A DNA stretch of 10,994 nucleotides from Bacteroidales bacterium UBA5537 (lineage in GTDB: Bacteria; Bacteroidota; Bacteroidia; Bacteroidales; Lentimicrobiaceae): the NCBI GenBank assembly GCA_002426025.1, contig DINP01000112.1:1-10994 (forward strand), given 5' to 3'. The position numbers and the translations under genes were made by a program. Positions 1 through 6,378 of the stretch are shown here, in pieces (the first letter of the stretch is position 1; each line of letters starts with the position of its first letter). Below the pieces are notes generated by a model. That model searched no databases and had not been told where the DNA came from. It was given only the letters and a program-made list of their open reading frames with translations.

Positions 1-24
1 CGAATCAACGAATCAACGAATCAG
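1..24. repeat. 8-bp tandem repeat, three copies
   Basis: Three head-to-tail copies of CGAATCAA are present, the last ending in G instead of A. They lie immediately downstream of the stop codon of the minus-strand S46 peptidase gene. The array touches the window edge, so its true copy number is unknown. No function can be assigned; it may be a simple slippage repeat in a 3' untranslated region. Confidence 0.8.
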
Positions 25-28
25 CTAA

Positions 29-2191
29 TTATTCAGCCAGAGTCATCTCCTTAACCAGGTGCCCGGCTCCTGCAAATTTATCAATGATAAATAGACAATA
101 CCGGATATCAAGACTGATATTACGGCACTGGTCGGGGTCATACATCAGGTCGCTCATGGTGCCTTCCCAGTTGCGGTCGAAGTTAATGCCTATCAGTTGT
201 CCGTCGGCATTCAAAACCGGACTCCCTGAGTTACCGCCTGTGGTGTGGTTGCTGGCTGTGAAAGCAATCCGCATTGTTCCATCTTTCGCGGCGTAACGTC
301 CATAATCCTTCTGACTGTAGAGCTGTTTCAGTTTTGGTTCAACCACGTAGTCGTAAATTGCCGCATCTTCTTTTTCCAGAATTCCTTCGAGCGTGGTGTA
401 GTGGCGATAGAAAACGGCATCACGCGGGAAATAGTCATCAACCTTACCATAAGCAACCCTGAGTGTTGAATTGGCATCTGGGTAAAAGCGTTTATCCTTC
501 TGAAATTCCATCAAGCCCTGCATATAAGTTCGCTGAAGGCTGTCAAGTGCCATGGCGATGCGTTGTGATTCAGGCTGTATGTTTGTGAAATAATAATTGT
601 AGCACGACCGTGCCAGCACAAAAAGAGGGTCCTGTTCTATTTTTTTGTAATTTTTGGTTTTGTATGATGAGAGGAACTTTTCAACTCTTCCGGCATCGGT
701 AAATATACTTTTTGAATAGACAGTCTCAGCCCAGGCTTCAAAGTTATTGTTATAAATGATAGCTCCTTTAACCAACTCGTCAGGCATTTTTGATGCATCC
801 TGATGAGCCGACCAGTCAGCCAATAAGGCAGCAAACACACTTTGGTCAATGGGCCTGTGGTAGTTCTTGAAAAATCCCTTGGCACTGTTCTGCAATTGGA
901 TAATAAGCTTCTCAATATCCTCGGGCAGGGCAGATTTGTCTTTGCTCTTTTCAACAAGCTGGCCAAAGCTGTAAGCAAACCGGAAAGCTTCAATGCCCAG
1001 CCCGCCCTCAATCAGATAGGTCTCCGTTTCAGCAATTGGTTTAAGCTGTCCGTAAAGTGATTCGAATAACGGCAATATTTTCCCGAATCTGTTTGCTCTT
1101 TCTGCATCGGCATTTGCCCAGGTTGTGAACTGTTTTTCAAGTTCCTGTTTCTTTTCAATGGCATCCAGTTTTCTGATTCCACGGTTTTCGCCAATCATCT
1201 TCTTCCAATAATTTGCAACGCCTGCATATTTATCAGAATACTGAATCCTTACCAGATCACTTTGTTTCATATAACGATCGAAAATGCCCAGACGTTTTTC
1301 ACGAAGACGGATAGCCGGTGGATTCTCAACAACGGTAATCATCTCAACAGCAAACGATGGGAGGTATTCCTGGGTGCTTCCGGGATAACCGAAAACAAAG
1401 GTAAAATCACCTTTTTCAGCACCTTTCAGCGAAACCGGCAGGTGGCTTTTTGGTTTGTAAGGCACGTTATCGGGCGAATAATCCGCAGGCTCATTGTCTT
1501 TGTTAACATAAATCCTGAACATGGAAAAATCTCCTGTATGGCGTGGCCACATCCAGTTATCGGTATCACCACCGAATTTGCCTATGTTTGATGGCGGTGC
1601 GCCAACAAGTCTCACGTCGGTGAATGTTTGGGTGATAAAAAGATAAAACTCATTTCCGTAATAGAATGATTTTACCTTGGCGCTGTATGAAGTACCTTCA
1701 ATGCTTGCTTTTTCAATTTTGATAATGTTTTCCCTGATTATCGCATCGCGCTCTTTTTCTGTTATTCCCGGTTTTACGCCTTCAAGTGCTTTCGCGGTAA
1801 CATCTTCCATTCTTATCAGCAAAGTAACACTTAGGCCTGGATTAGGTAATTCTTCCGACCTGTTCATTGCCCAAAAACCTGTTGTGAGATAGTCATGATC
1901 AAGGGAACTGTGTTTTTGAATCTGCCCATAACCGCAATGATGGTTGGTTAAAATCAGTCCCTGGTCAGAAACGATTTCAGCGGTACACCCACGACCAAAT
2001 AGCAGTATGGCATCCTTCAGGCTCGATTTGTTGACACTGTATATATCTTCAGCACTGATCCGCATTCCCATGCTTTTCATTTCAGGCTCATTCAGTTGCT
2101 CCAGCAACATTGGAATCCAGATACCTTCGCCCGCAAAACTGAATTTCAGGGAGAAGAAAATTACTAAAAGTATTAGTGTTGATTTTTTCAT
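29..2191 (-). CDS. S46 family dipeptidyl-peptidase, DPP11-like (Asp/Glu-specific)
   Basis: This is a secreted serine exopeptidase that removes dipeptides from the N-terminus of oligopeptides, probably in the periplasm, to feed amino-acid catabolism. Residues 1-20 form a signal peptide (MKK, hydrophobic core, FSFA). The chymotrypsin-like catalytic triad is visible: His85 in TNHHCGYG, Asp221 in WPRHTGDFS and Ser655 in GGNSGSP. Cys69 and Cys86 flank the histidine and probably form the disulfide seen in the family. The residue 18 after the catalytic serine is Arg673 (INFDRNWEG). In DPP11 this arginine sets preference for Asp/Glu at P1, while DPP7 has glycine there. The 720-residue length equals that of P. 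gingivalis DPP11 as I recall it, so the gene is full-length. The family is certain; the specificity is inferred from one residue plus overall similarity. It stands alone, 153 bp from the next gene on the same strand. Confidence 0.95.
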   Translation of the reverse strand: MKKSTLILLVIFFSLKFSFAGEGIWIPMLLEQLNEPEMKSMGMRISAEDIYSVNKSSLKDAILLFGRGCTAEIVSDQGLILTNHHCGYGQIQKHSSLDHDYLTTGFWAMNRSEELPNPGLSVTLLIRMEDVTAKALEGVKPGITEKERDAIIRENIIKIEKASIEGTSYSAKVKSFYYGNEFYLFITQTFTDVRLVGAPPSNIGKFGGDTDNWMWPRHTGDFSMFRIYVNKDNEPADYSPDNVPYKPKSHLPVSLKGAEKGDFTFVFGYPGSTQEYLPSFAVEMITVVENPPAIRLREKRLGIFDRYMKQSDLVRIQYSDKYAGVANYWKKMIGENRGIRKLDAIEKKQELEKQFTTWANADAERANRFGKILPLFESLYGQLKPIAETETYLIEGGLGIEAFRFAYSFGQLVEKSKDKSALPEDIEKLIIQLQNSAKGFFKNYHRPIDQSVFAALLADWSAHQDASKMPDELVKGAIIYNNNFEAWAETVYSKSIFTDAGRVEKFLSSYKTKNYKKIEQDPLFVLARSCYNYYFTNIQPESQRIAMALDSLQRTYMQGLMEFQKDKRFYPDANSTLRVAYGKVDDYFPRDAVFYRHYTTLEGILEKEDAAIYDYVVEPKLKQLYSQKDYGRYAAKDGTMRIAFTASNHTTGGNSGSPVLNADGQLIGINFDRNWEGTMSDLMYDPDQCRNISLDIRYCLFIIDKFAGAGHLVKEMTLAE

Positions 2192-2239
2192 TTAGATTCT
2201 TTTATTGAGAAAAATTTCAGGCAAATCCGGATAAATACC

Positions 2240-2268
2240 TAGTAAAACTAACTTTACTAAAAGTTTTA
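2240..2268 (-). promoter_or_regulatory. Two mutually exclusive hairpins upstream of the S46 peptidase
   Basis: TAGTAAA (2240-2246) pairs perfectly with TTTACTA (2253-2259). TAAAACT (2243-2249) pairs perfectly with AGTTTTA (2262-2268). The two stems share bases and cannot form together. They lie about 50-75 nt upstream of the peptidase start codon, so they could sit in its leader RNA. Both are short and AT-only or nearly so, and chance formation in AT-rich DNA is quite possible. Confidence 0.25.
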
Positions 2269-2344
2269 TCACAGATTGATTTTTGAAAGGTAACTTTCGC
2301 TATAATCCTTCCGTTCGTAAATTTATCAAACCATTAACTGTTAA

Positions 2345-2722
2345 CTATTTAGCTGCAATCGTTTCAATTTCAACTAAAGCGCCAAGCGGTAATTTAACCA
2401 CTCCATAAGCAGCCCGTGCCGGCGGACTTTCAGTATAATAACGGCCATAAACTTCGTTCATGTCAGCAAAATTAGCCATATCACTCAGCAGGCAGGTTGA
2501 TTTAATTACATCATTGAATTCATATCCGGCAGCCTGAAGAATGGCTCCGATATTTTTCATTACCTGTTCAGTCTGCTCCTTTATACCACCGTCAACAATT
2601 TTACCGGTAGCCGGATCTATAGGTACCTGACCCGAAATAAACAACATTCCGTTGGTTTCAATTGCCTGGCTATATGGGCCAATAGCTTTGGGTGCATGAT
2701 CGGTAAATACTACTTTTTTCAT
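2345..2722 (-). CDS. ridA: RidA family 2-iminobutanoate/2-iminopropanoate deaminase
   Basis: RidA (YjgF/YER057c/UK114) proteins are small cytosolic trimers that hydrolyse reactive enamine/imine intermediates released by PLP enzymes such as threonine dehydratase. At 125 residues this is the usual full length. Family signatures are visible in order: AIGPYSQAI (13-21), FISGQVPIDPATG (28-40), EQTEQVMKNI (49-58), and the C-terminal block SPPARAAYGVVKLPLGALVEIE. The substrate-binding arginine is Arg103 and a conserved glutamate is Glu118. The first methionine is used; there is no obvious Shine-Dalgarno sequence, which is common in Bacteroidota. It is probably a single-gene unit, with 153 bp on one side and 257 bp on the other. 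The nearby PLP-dependent PabC is separated by other genes, so no operon link is claimed. Confidence 0.96.
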   Translation of the reverse strand: MKKVVFTDHAPKAIGPYSQAIETNGMLFISGQVPIDPATGKIVDGGIKEQTEQVMKNIGAILQAAGYEFNDVIKSTCLLSDMANFADMNEVYGRYYTESPPARAAYGVVKLPLGALVEIETIAAK

Positions 2723-2781
2723 TTTTTGATTCTATTTTAAGTTGTTGATTTAATTTCTTTATGAAAGATCGAATGTGTGCT

Positions 2782-2789
2782 CAAAATTA
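2782..2789 (-). promoter_or_regulatory. Possible -7 promoter element for ridA
   Basis: Read on the minus strand this is TAATTTTG, a full match to the Bacteroidota -7 consensus TAnnTTTG, about 60 nt upstream of the ridA start. No TTG-type -33 element is present at the normal spacing, so the call is tentative. Confidence 0.28.
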
Positions 2790-2870
2790 GTGTTTTTTCT
2801 TTTTATTGGCTGTTTCTGAGTTTTTTGTAAAGTAGATCCCTTTGGATGACTAATTTACAAACATTTGCAA

Positions 2871-2904
2871 AAAGCAAAAGGCCCGGAACAATCCGCGCCT
2901 TTGC
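2871..2904 (-). terminator. Intrinsic terminator after the 76-residue small exported protein gene
   Basis: On the minus strand a GC-containing stem forms from 2904-2892 and 2887-2874: GCAAA/TTTGC, GGC/GCC and CGGA/TCCG pair, with one bulged A, one C-C mismatch and a 4-nt loop. It is followed by a T-rich run beginning around 2873. It lies about 75 nt downstream of the stop codon of the gene at 2980-3210, the right place and orientation to end that transcript and to insulate ridA. Confidence 0.65.
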
Positions 2905-2979
2905 TAATTCTTTAAAGTATATGGTACTCGGATTTTTGAATATGTGAATTAAATCAGAGCTGCCGGTTTACAGAGAATA

Positions 2980-3210
2980 TCAGGTTTCTTTTTTATTCTC
3001 AACGTGAATAATTTGCCGTTTCTTTAGTCCATAAGCCGCTGCCATGGCCAATGATAGAATTACACCTCCACCAATTGGGGCGGTTCCTCCAATTGGCCCC
3101 TCTTTAAGTTTTCCTGAATAGCTTGAAAATGTTGCCTTTGGCTGAGCAAACAATGAAATACTTCCAAGGGATAGAATCAGGATGATTAAGAGCGTAAATT
3201 TTTTCATCAT
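2980..3210 (-). CDS. Small exported protein with a Gly-rich hydrophobic C-terminal tail (paralogue 1)
   Basis: Function unknown. The 76-residue product starts with a clear signal peptide (MMKK, a Leu/Ile-rich core, then SLFAQ; likely cleavage near residue 22). A polar spacer of about 16 residues follows, then GPIGGTAPIGGG (38-49), a hydrophobic stretch (about 50-62) with AAAYGL, and a basic tail KKRQ then KK near the end. This layout resembles short Bacteroidota C-terminal tails with a Pro-[Ile/Leu]-x-Gly start, a hydrophobic span and a Lys/Arg end, some of which are annotated as putative sorting signals (PID-CTERM-like, from memory). Almost nothing but signal peptide and tail is present. A paralogue lies upstream at 3557-3781, sharing the same architecture. 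Transcription probably ends at the terminator at 2871-2904. Coding is supported by the signal peptide, the paralogy and the terminator. Confidence 0.82.
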   Translation of the reverse strand: MMKKFTLLIILILSLGSISLFAQPKATFSSYSGKLKEGPIGGTAPIGGGVILSLAMAAAYGLKKRQIIHVENKKET

Positions 3211-3556
3211 TCAGTTATTTTAGTTCGTCTGGTTCTATAGGTAGTGCAGGTAGTCTTTCCTTTTTAGAAAGGAACGTAATGAATGTGTCTTTGTATTTAT
3301 GTATTTACTTATAAAAAGTAACCCTTTTATTATCTAAATGTTAAAAAATATTTCACTGTAATTGTTTTTATGTAAAATAAATATTACAGATAGATGTTGT
3401 TGTCTTATTGTTGAGAAATATTAGAACATCAGTATTTAGGCTTATATTATCTGAATTATTCAGTACCTATATGAAATGCCTGATAAATATTTTACGTTCT
3501 CGCAAGTGATAACTCAAGACCTTTCAAAAAAAGAGAAAATCTGAAAACAAGCTCTG
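3211..3556. other. AT-rich spacer between the two small exported protein genes
   Basis: This 346-bp stretch holds no convincing gene. It contains an inverted repeat TTCCTTT-TTAG-AAAGGAA (3257-3274), about 50 nt upstream of the 76-residue protein's start and possibly in its leader. It also contains an interrupted palindrome CTGAAT-T-ATTCAG (3451-3463). No full promoter match was found. The length suggests that the two small genes have separate promoters rather than forming a tight operon. Confidence 0.6.
3257..3274. repeat. Inverted repeat in the leader of the 76-residue protein gene
   Basis: Perfect 7-bp arms TTCCTTT and AAAGGAA surround a 4-nt loop (TTAG). The site is 47-64 nt upstream of the minus-strand start codon at 3210. 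It could form a leader hairpin or an operator half-site pair; it is not followed by a T-run, so it is not a terminator. Confidence 0.5.
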
Positions 3557-3781
3557 TCATAATGATGATTTTTCATCTTTCAGATTGTAAACTTTTGTCA
3601 GGCCATAAGCTGCCCCTAAAACCAAAAACATAGTTAAGCTGCTTCCCAGTGGAGCTTTTCCGCCTTGAGGCGACTTCATATTATTTTCAGTTTTAGTATT
3701 TGAGGCCAGCGACGATTGTGCAAAAAGGCCAATGCTCCCGACAGAGAGTATAAAGATAAGAAGCAGGATGGTTTTTTTCAT
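3557..3781 (-). CDS. Small exported protein with a Gly-rich hydrophobic C-terminal tail (paralogue 2)
   Basis: Function unknown. The 74-residue product begins with a signal peptide (MKKTILLLIFILSVGSIGLFAQ, shown by its MKK start, hydrophobic core and LFAQ end; cleavage near residue 21). A Ser/Asn/Thr/Lys-rich spacer (22-37) follows, then SPQGGKAPLGSS (37-48), a hydrophobic span with LGAAYGL (about 49-61), and a charged tail (NLKDEKSSL). It matches the protein at 2980-3210 in length, signal peptide, GG-x-AP-[IL]-G motif and AAYGL motif, so the two are diverged duplicates. Predicted product: a mature peptide of only about 53 residues, either anchored by its tail or processed. The gene is 270 bp from pabC on the same strand and likely has its own promoter. 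Confidence 0.82.
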   Translation of the reverse strand: MKKTILLLIFILSVGSIGLFAQSSLASNTKTENNMKSPQGGKAPLGSSLTMFLVLGAAYGLTKVYNLKDEKSSL

Positions 3782-3989
3782 GATCAGAATAATTGAAAGA
3801 GTTTTTCAGAGTTTGTTGTTAATCAATATATTGCCATGCTATCTATTATTGTTCGATGGCATTGTAGCTGCATTTCAATTAAACATTAATGCCGGTTTAT
3901 TAAAAGTGTAATGCCTGAAAAGTCAAATATTTTTCTAATTAACTTTTTAAAAGTGAATGTCTGCCTAAGAAAACTTGTAGTTACATTTC

Positions 3990-4006
3990 CTCTTTTTTGA
4001 AAAGAG
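3990..4006. repeat. Perfect inverted repeat downstream of pabC
   Basis: Arms CTCTTTT (3990-3996) and AAAAGAG (4000-4006) flank a 3-nt loop, about 45 nt beyond the pabC stop codon on the minus strand. It may be a weak transcription end or an mRNA-stabilising hairpin, but the minus-strand T-run expected of an intrinsic terminator is missing. Confidence 0.4.
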
Positions 4007-4051
4007 ATTTTAATTGGTTATAAGCTAAACTATAATTTAGGCAGAAGTAAA

Positions 4052-4651
4052 TCAGTGTTTTATATCCAATATTGGAATTGCTTCAAACTCATTAGGGTCT
4101 CTGAGCGCATTAATTATTTTCGCTTCATTATATTTATTTAGATCAGAAACTTTAATCCGGGCTTCTGTTATAATTCCAAAATCTAAAAGTCTGGCTCTGC
4201 ATGTGCCATACAGAAGCGGTTCCGATGGTGTTACCCATCTTCGTCCATCCCTGAAAATAATATTTGCCATAGAAGTATCCGTAATCAGACCATTTTTTAC
4301 AATTAATATATCATCACATTCATCCCGCGATTCAAATAGTTTCTCAATGCGTCCCCGGTCAGAATACTTATGCGGATATTCGATTGAATCGTCCGTTACC
4401 AGCTTCAGGCTTTTAATCTCTTTTCTGATATACGGTGAAAATGCAATTTCCTTAATGTCAACGTCATAATCTACCCTGCAACGGAAATGTCCTGATTGCA
4501 TTTTTATTGGAATTCTTATAACAAGCGCAAGTTTGAAATCTGGTTTTTTGCCATACACACTTCGTGAAGCCATATCAATCCGGTCCTGATGCCAGGGAAG
4601 GTTCTCGGCGATTCCATTGCGTATGCTGATAGTTTCAAACAAATGGCACAT
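4052..4651 (-). CDS. pabC: Aminodeoxychorismate lyase-like class IV aminotransferase (short form)
   Basis: A PLP-dependent fold-type IV enzyme expected to convert 4-amino-4-deoxychorismate to p-aminobenzoate plus pyruvate for folate synthesis in the cytosol. Recognisable parts are the N-terminal LFETISIRNG, an HxxR element (HQDRI, 21-25), the probable Schiff-base Lys95 in YPHKYSDR, the cofactor-binding block VKNGLITDTSMANIIF (118-133), and TPSEPLLYGTCRARLL (141-156). At 199 residues it is much shorter than the roughly 270 residues of E. coli PabC, with most of the shortening in the N-terminal domain. The motifs are intact, so it is probably a naturally compact form rather than a pseudogene. 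Its start codon lies inside the end of pabB (17-nt overlap), indicating translational coupling. Another class IV aminotransferase activity cannot be excluded by sequence, but the neighbour makes PabC by far the best call. Confidence 0.87.
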   Translation of the reverse strand: MCHLFETISIRNGIAENLPWHQDRIDMASRSVYGKKPDFKLALVIRIPIKMQSGHFRCRVDYDVDIKEIAFSPYIRKEIKSLKLVTDDSIEYPHKYSDRGRIEKLFESRDECDDILIVKNGLITDTSMANIIFRDGRRWVTPSEPLLYGTCRARLLDFGIITEARIKVSDLNKYNEAKIINALRDPNEFEAIPILDIKH

Positions 4652-5612
4652 AAACCTTGTCTATCATTTCGTTGTACTCATTTATTGCAATGCTGTTTAC
4701 CGTAATCCCCCCGCCACTGCGGAAGAAAAGTTGTCCATGCTGTTTCTCAATAAACCGAATCATAACGCCCGAGTCTAAACTTTCGCCGTCAAAGATGCCA
4801 AAAATACCTGTATAAAATCCACGTTCACTTATTTCGGCCTTTTTGATCAACTCCACGGTTTTCTTTTTGGGTGCTCCTGAAATTGATCCGGCCGGAAGCA
4901 ATGTTTCGATTAAAGTACCGATTTCATCCCTCCAGTTATCCTTTAGTTTGCCTGATATTTCAGAGCTTGCCTGCAGTAAATGACGGCGGTTTGTTTTTAT
5001 CTCATCGAGGTATCGGAAACGGTTAACCTTTACCTCTGTCGCTACCATGCTCAGATCGTTCCTGATGAGGTCAACAATAGTGTTATGCTCGGCGAGTTCT
5101 TTGTGATCGGCTAATAGCAGGGCTGCTGCGTTGTCAAGTCCGGCATCTATGGTTCCTTTCATCGGAAATGAGCGGATGATATTGTTTTCAATTTTAATGA
5201 AGCATTCGGGCGAAAACACCGTAAATTCATCCCTGAAAAGTAATTTGTAGGGTGCCTGGCTTAAGTGAAAGATCTCTTCAAGACTGCGGTTAATGCTGAT
5301 TGGTGTTCTGAATGTAAGGTTCAACAGATAGGAATTTCCGAACCTGATCTCTTTTTTCACAAGATTGAATGCACTGGTGTAGATGCTAAAATCAACCGGA
5401 AATCTATCAAACTGCAACGGTATATAATTTACAACGTTTTTTTCATTTATATTGCTTCGCCCTCTGACATTAAAAAAAATGCCATTCTCTTCAGCTTTTA
5501 AAAAAGGTAACACCAGCGGTTGAGCACATTCGAAATCAATCACAAAAAGGAAAGGAATTCTGCTCCTGCCTAAACTGTTCATTGTTTCAAACGTCGTTTC
5601 GGGTTGTTTCAT
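4635..5612 (-). CDS. pabB: Aminodeoxychorismate synthase component I
   Basis: The chorismate-binding synthase subunit, which uses ammonia from PabA to make 4-amino-4-deoxychorismate. At 325 residues it is a compact form lacking much of the N-terminal domain of the roughly 450-residue E. coli PabB. Conserved elements of the chorismate-binding domain appear in order: GNSYLLNLT (92-100), FPMKGT (149-154), EHNTIVDLIRNDL (175-187), LLPAGSISGAPKKK (238-251), ERGFYTGIFG (263-272), and SGGGITVNSIAINEYNE (299-315). Lys152 in MKGT corresponds to the catalytic lysine of the PIKGT motif in aminodeoxychorismate synthases; anthranilate synthases have alanine there. This separates it from TrpE. It overlaps pabC by 17 nt and forms a bicistronic unit with it. 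A near-match -7 element (minus-strand TAATTTCG at 5633-5640) is the only promoter hint. Confidence 0.93.
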   Translation of the reverse strand: MKQPETTFETMNSLGRSRIPFLFVIDFECAQPLVLPFLKAEENGIFFNVRGRSNINEKNVVNYIPLQFDRFPVDFSIYTSAFNLVKKEIRFGNSYLLNLTFRTPISINRSLEEIFHLSQAPYKLLFRDEFTVFSPECFIKIENNIIRSFPMKGTIDAGLDNAAALLLADHKELAEHNTIVDLIRNDLSMVATEVKVNRFRYLDEIKTNRRHLLQASSEISGKLKDNWRDEIGTLIETLLPAGSISGAPKKKTVELIKKAEISERGFYTGIFGIFDGESLDSGVMIRFIEKQHGQLFFRSGGGITVNSIAINEYNEMIDKVYVPFV

Positions 5613-5661
5613 TAAAAGAGTTTTCTTTGCAGCGAAATTACAAAAAACTGAAACCCTGACT

Positions 5662-5669
5662 TACCTTTG
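5662..5669 (+). promoter_or_regulatory. Possible -7 promoter element for pabA
   Basis: TACCTTTG matches the Bacteroidota -7 consensus TAnnTTTG and lies 32 nt upstream of the pabA start codon, in the divergent pabB/pabA intergenic region. No TTG is found at the usual -33 spacing, so the promoter would be partial. Confidence 0.4.
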
Positions 5670-5686
5670 AAAAACCATTGGCAAAT

Positions 5687-5693
5687 AGGAGGA
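5687..5693 (+). promoter_or_regulatory. Shine-Dalgarno site deciding the pabA start
   Basis: AGGAGGA lies 8 nt before the ATG at 5702. It fixes the start there rather than at the in-frame ATG at 5678, which would lie upstream of this site and add eight residues not seen in the family. A strong SD is unusual among the other genes in this window. Confidence 0.75.
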
Positions 5694-5701
5694 TTTGTAA
5701 G

Positions 5702-6271
5702 ATGAAAATCCTGCTCCTCGATAATTACGATTCATTTACATTTAATCTTGTTCAATTGCTTTGCGAGGCAGGAGCTGTTGATCTTACGGTTGTTAAAAAC
5801 AACCAGCTAAAGCTGAATGAGGCCGGTAAATATGATGCATTTGTAATTTCACCAGGACCCGGATTACCTTCTGATGCTGGTATTACCTGCGATTTGATCA
5901 GGGAGTTTTCAGGTAAAAAACGAATTCTGGGCGTTTGCCTCGGAATGCAGGCTATTGCTGAAGTATTTGGCGGAGTACTGAAACAGCCTGGAGAAATTAA
6001 GCATGGTGAGACCATCCATGTTGAGCCTGTTAAGCCGTTGGATTCGATATTTTACGGTATGGATGCTGGCTTTGAAGCGGGCCTTTATCATAGCTGGGCT
6101 GTTGATGAAGATAAGCTGCCACAGTGTCTAATAGTCACGGCCCGAGATAGTCGCAGAGTGATTATGGCGTTGCGCCACCGGCAATTTGACACTTTTGGTG
6201 TTCAGTTTCATCCCGAATCTATTATGACTCCCCATGGAAGAGATATAATTGCAAATTGGTTAAAGGAATAA
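5702..6271 (+). CDS. pabA: Aminodeoxychorismate synthase glutamine amidotransferase component II
   Basis: A class I (triad) glutamine amidotransferase of 189 residues, the usual PabA/TrpG length. It hydrolyses glutamine and channels ammonia to PabB. Visible motifs are LLLDNYDSFTFNLVQ (4-18), the oxyanion loop SPGPGLPSDAG (50-60), nucleophile Cys79 in GVCLGMQA, YHSWAVD (129-135), and the His170/Glu172 pair in VQFHPES. All three triad residues are present, so it should be active. PabA and TrpG cannot be told apart by sequence alone and some proteins serve both synthases; the divergent pabB-pabC pair 89 bp away and the absence of trp genes favour PabA. It may share a transcript with the next plus-strand gene 107 bp downstream. 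Confidence 0.93.
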   Translation: MKILLLDNYDSFTFNLVQLLCEAGAVDLTVVKNNQLKLNEAGKYDAFVISPGPGLPSDAGITCDLIREFSGKKRILGVCLGMQAIAEVFGGVLKQPGEIKHGETIHVEPVKPLDSIFYGMDAGFEAGLYHSWAVDEDKLPQCLIVTARDSRRVIMALRHRQFDTFGVQFHPESIMTPHGRDIIANWLKE

Positions 6272-6378
6272 TATTCAGCAGAAATGTGCCTTTTACAGCT
6301 AAGTGAAGCATATGACCATGGCGAAACGCAACACAATCGTGCTTTTTGTTGTTTAGTTGAAGTAATAGAACCTGATAT

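Noticed and set aside
637..1011. 124-codon minus-strand open frame
   Set aside because: It lies wholly within the S46 peptidase gene in another frame and has no family signature.
1262..1591. 109-codon plus-strand open frame
   Set aside because: Antisense to the S46 peptidase coding region; the open frame follows from the codon use of the real gene.
3500..3556. Intrinsic terminator after the 74-residue protein gene
   Set aside because: The minus strand is T-rich here, but no stable stem precedes the T-run.
5678..5701. Upstream in-frame ATG as the pabA start
   Set aside because: It precedes the strong Shine-Dalgarno site at 5687-5693 and adds residues absent from the family; the ATG at 5702 fits both.
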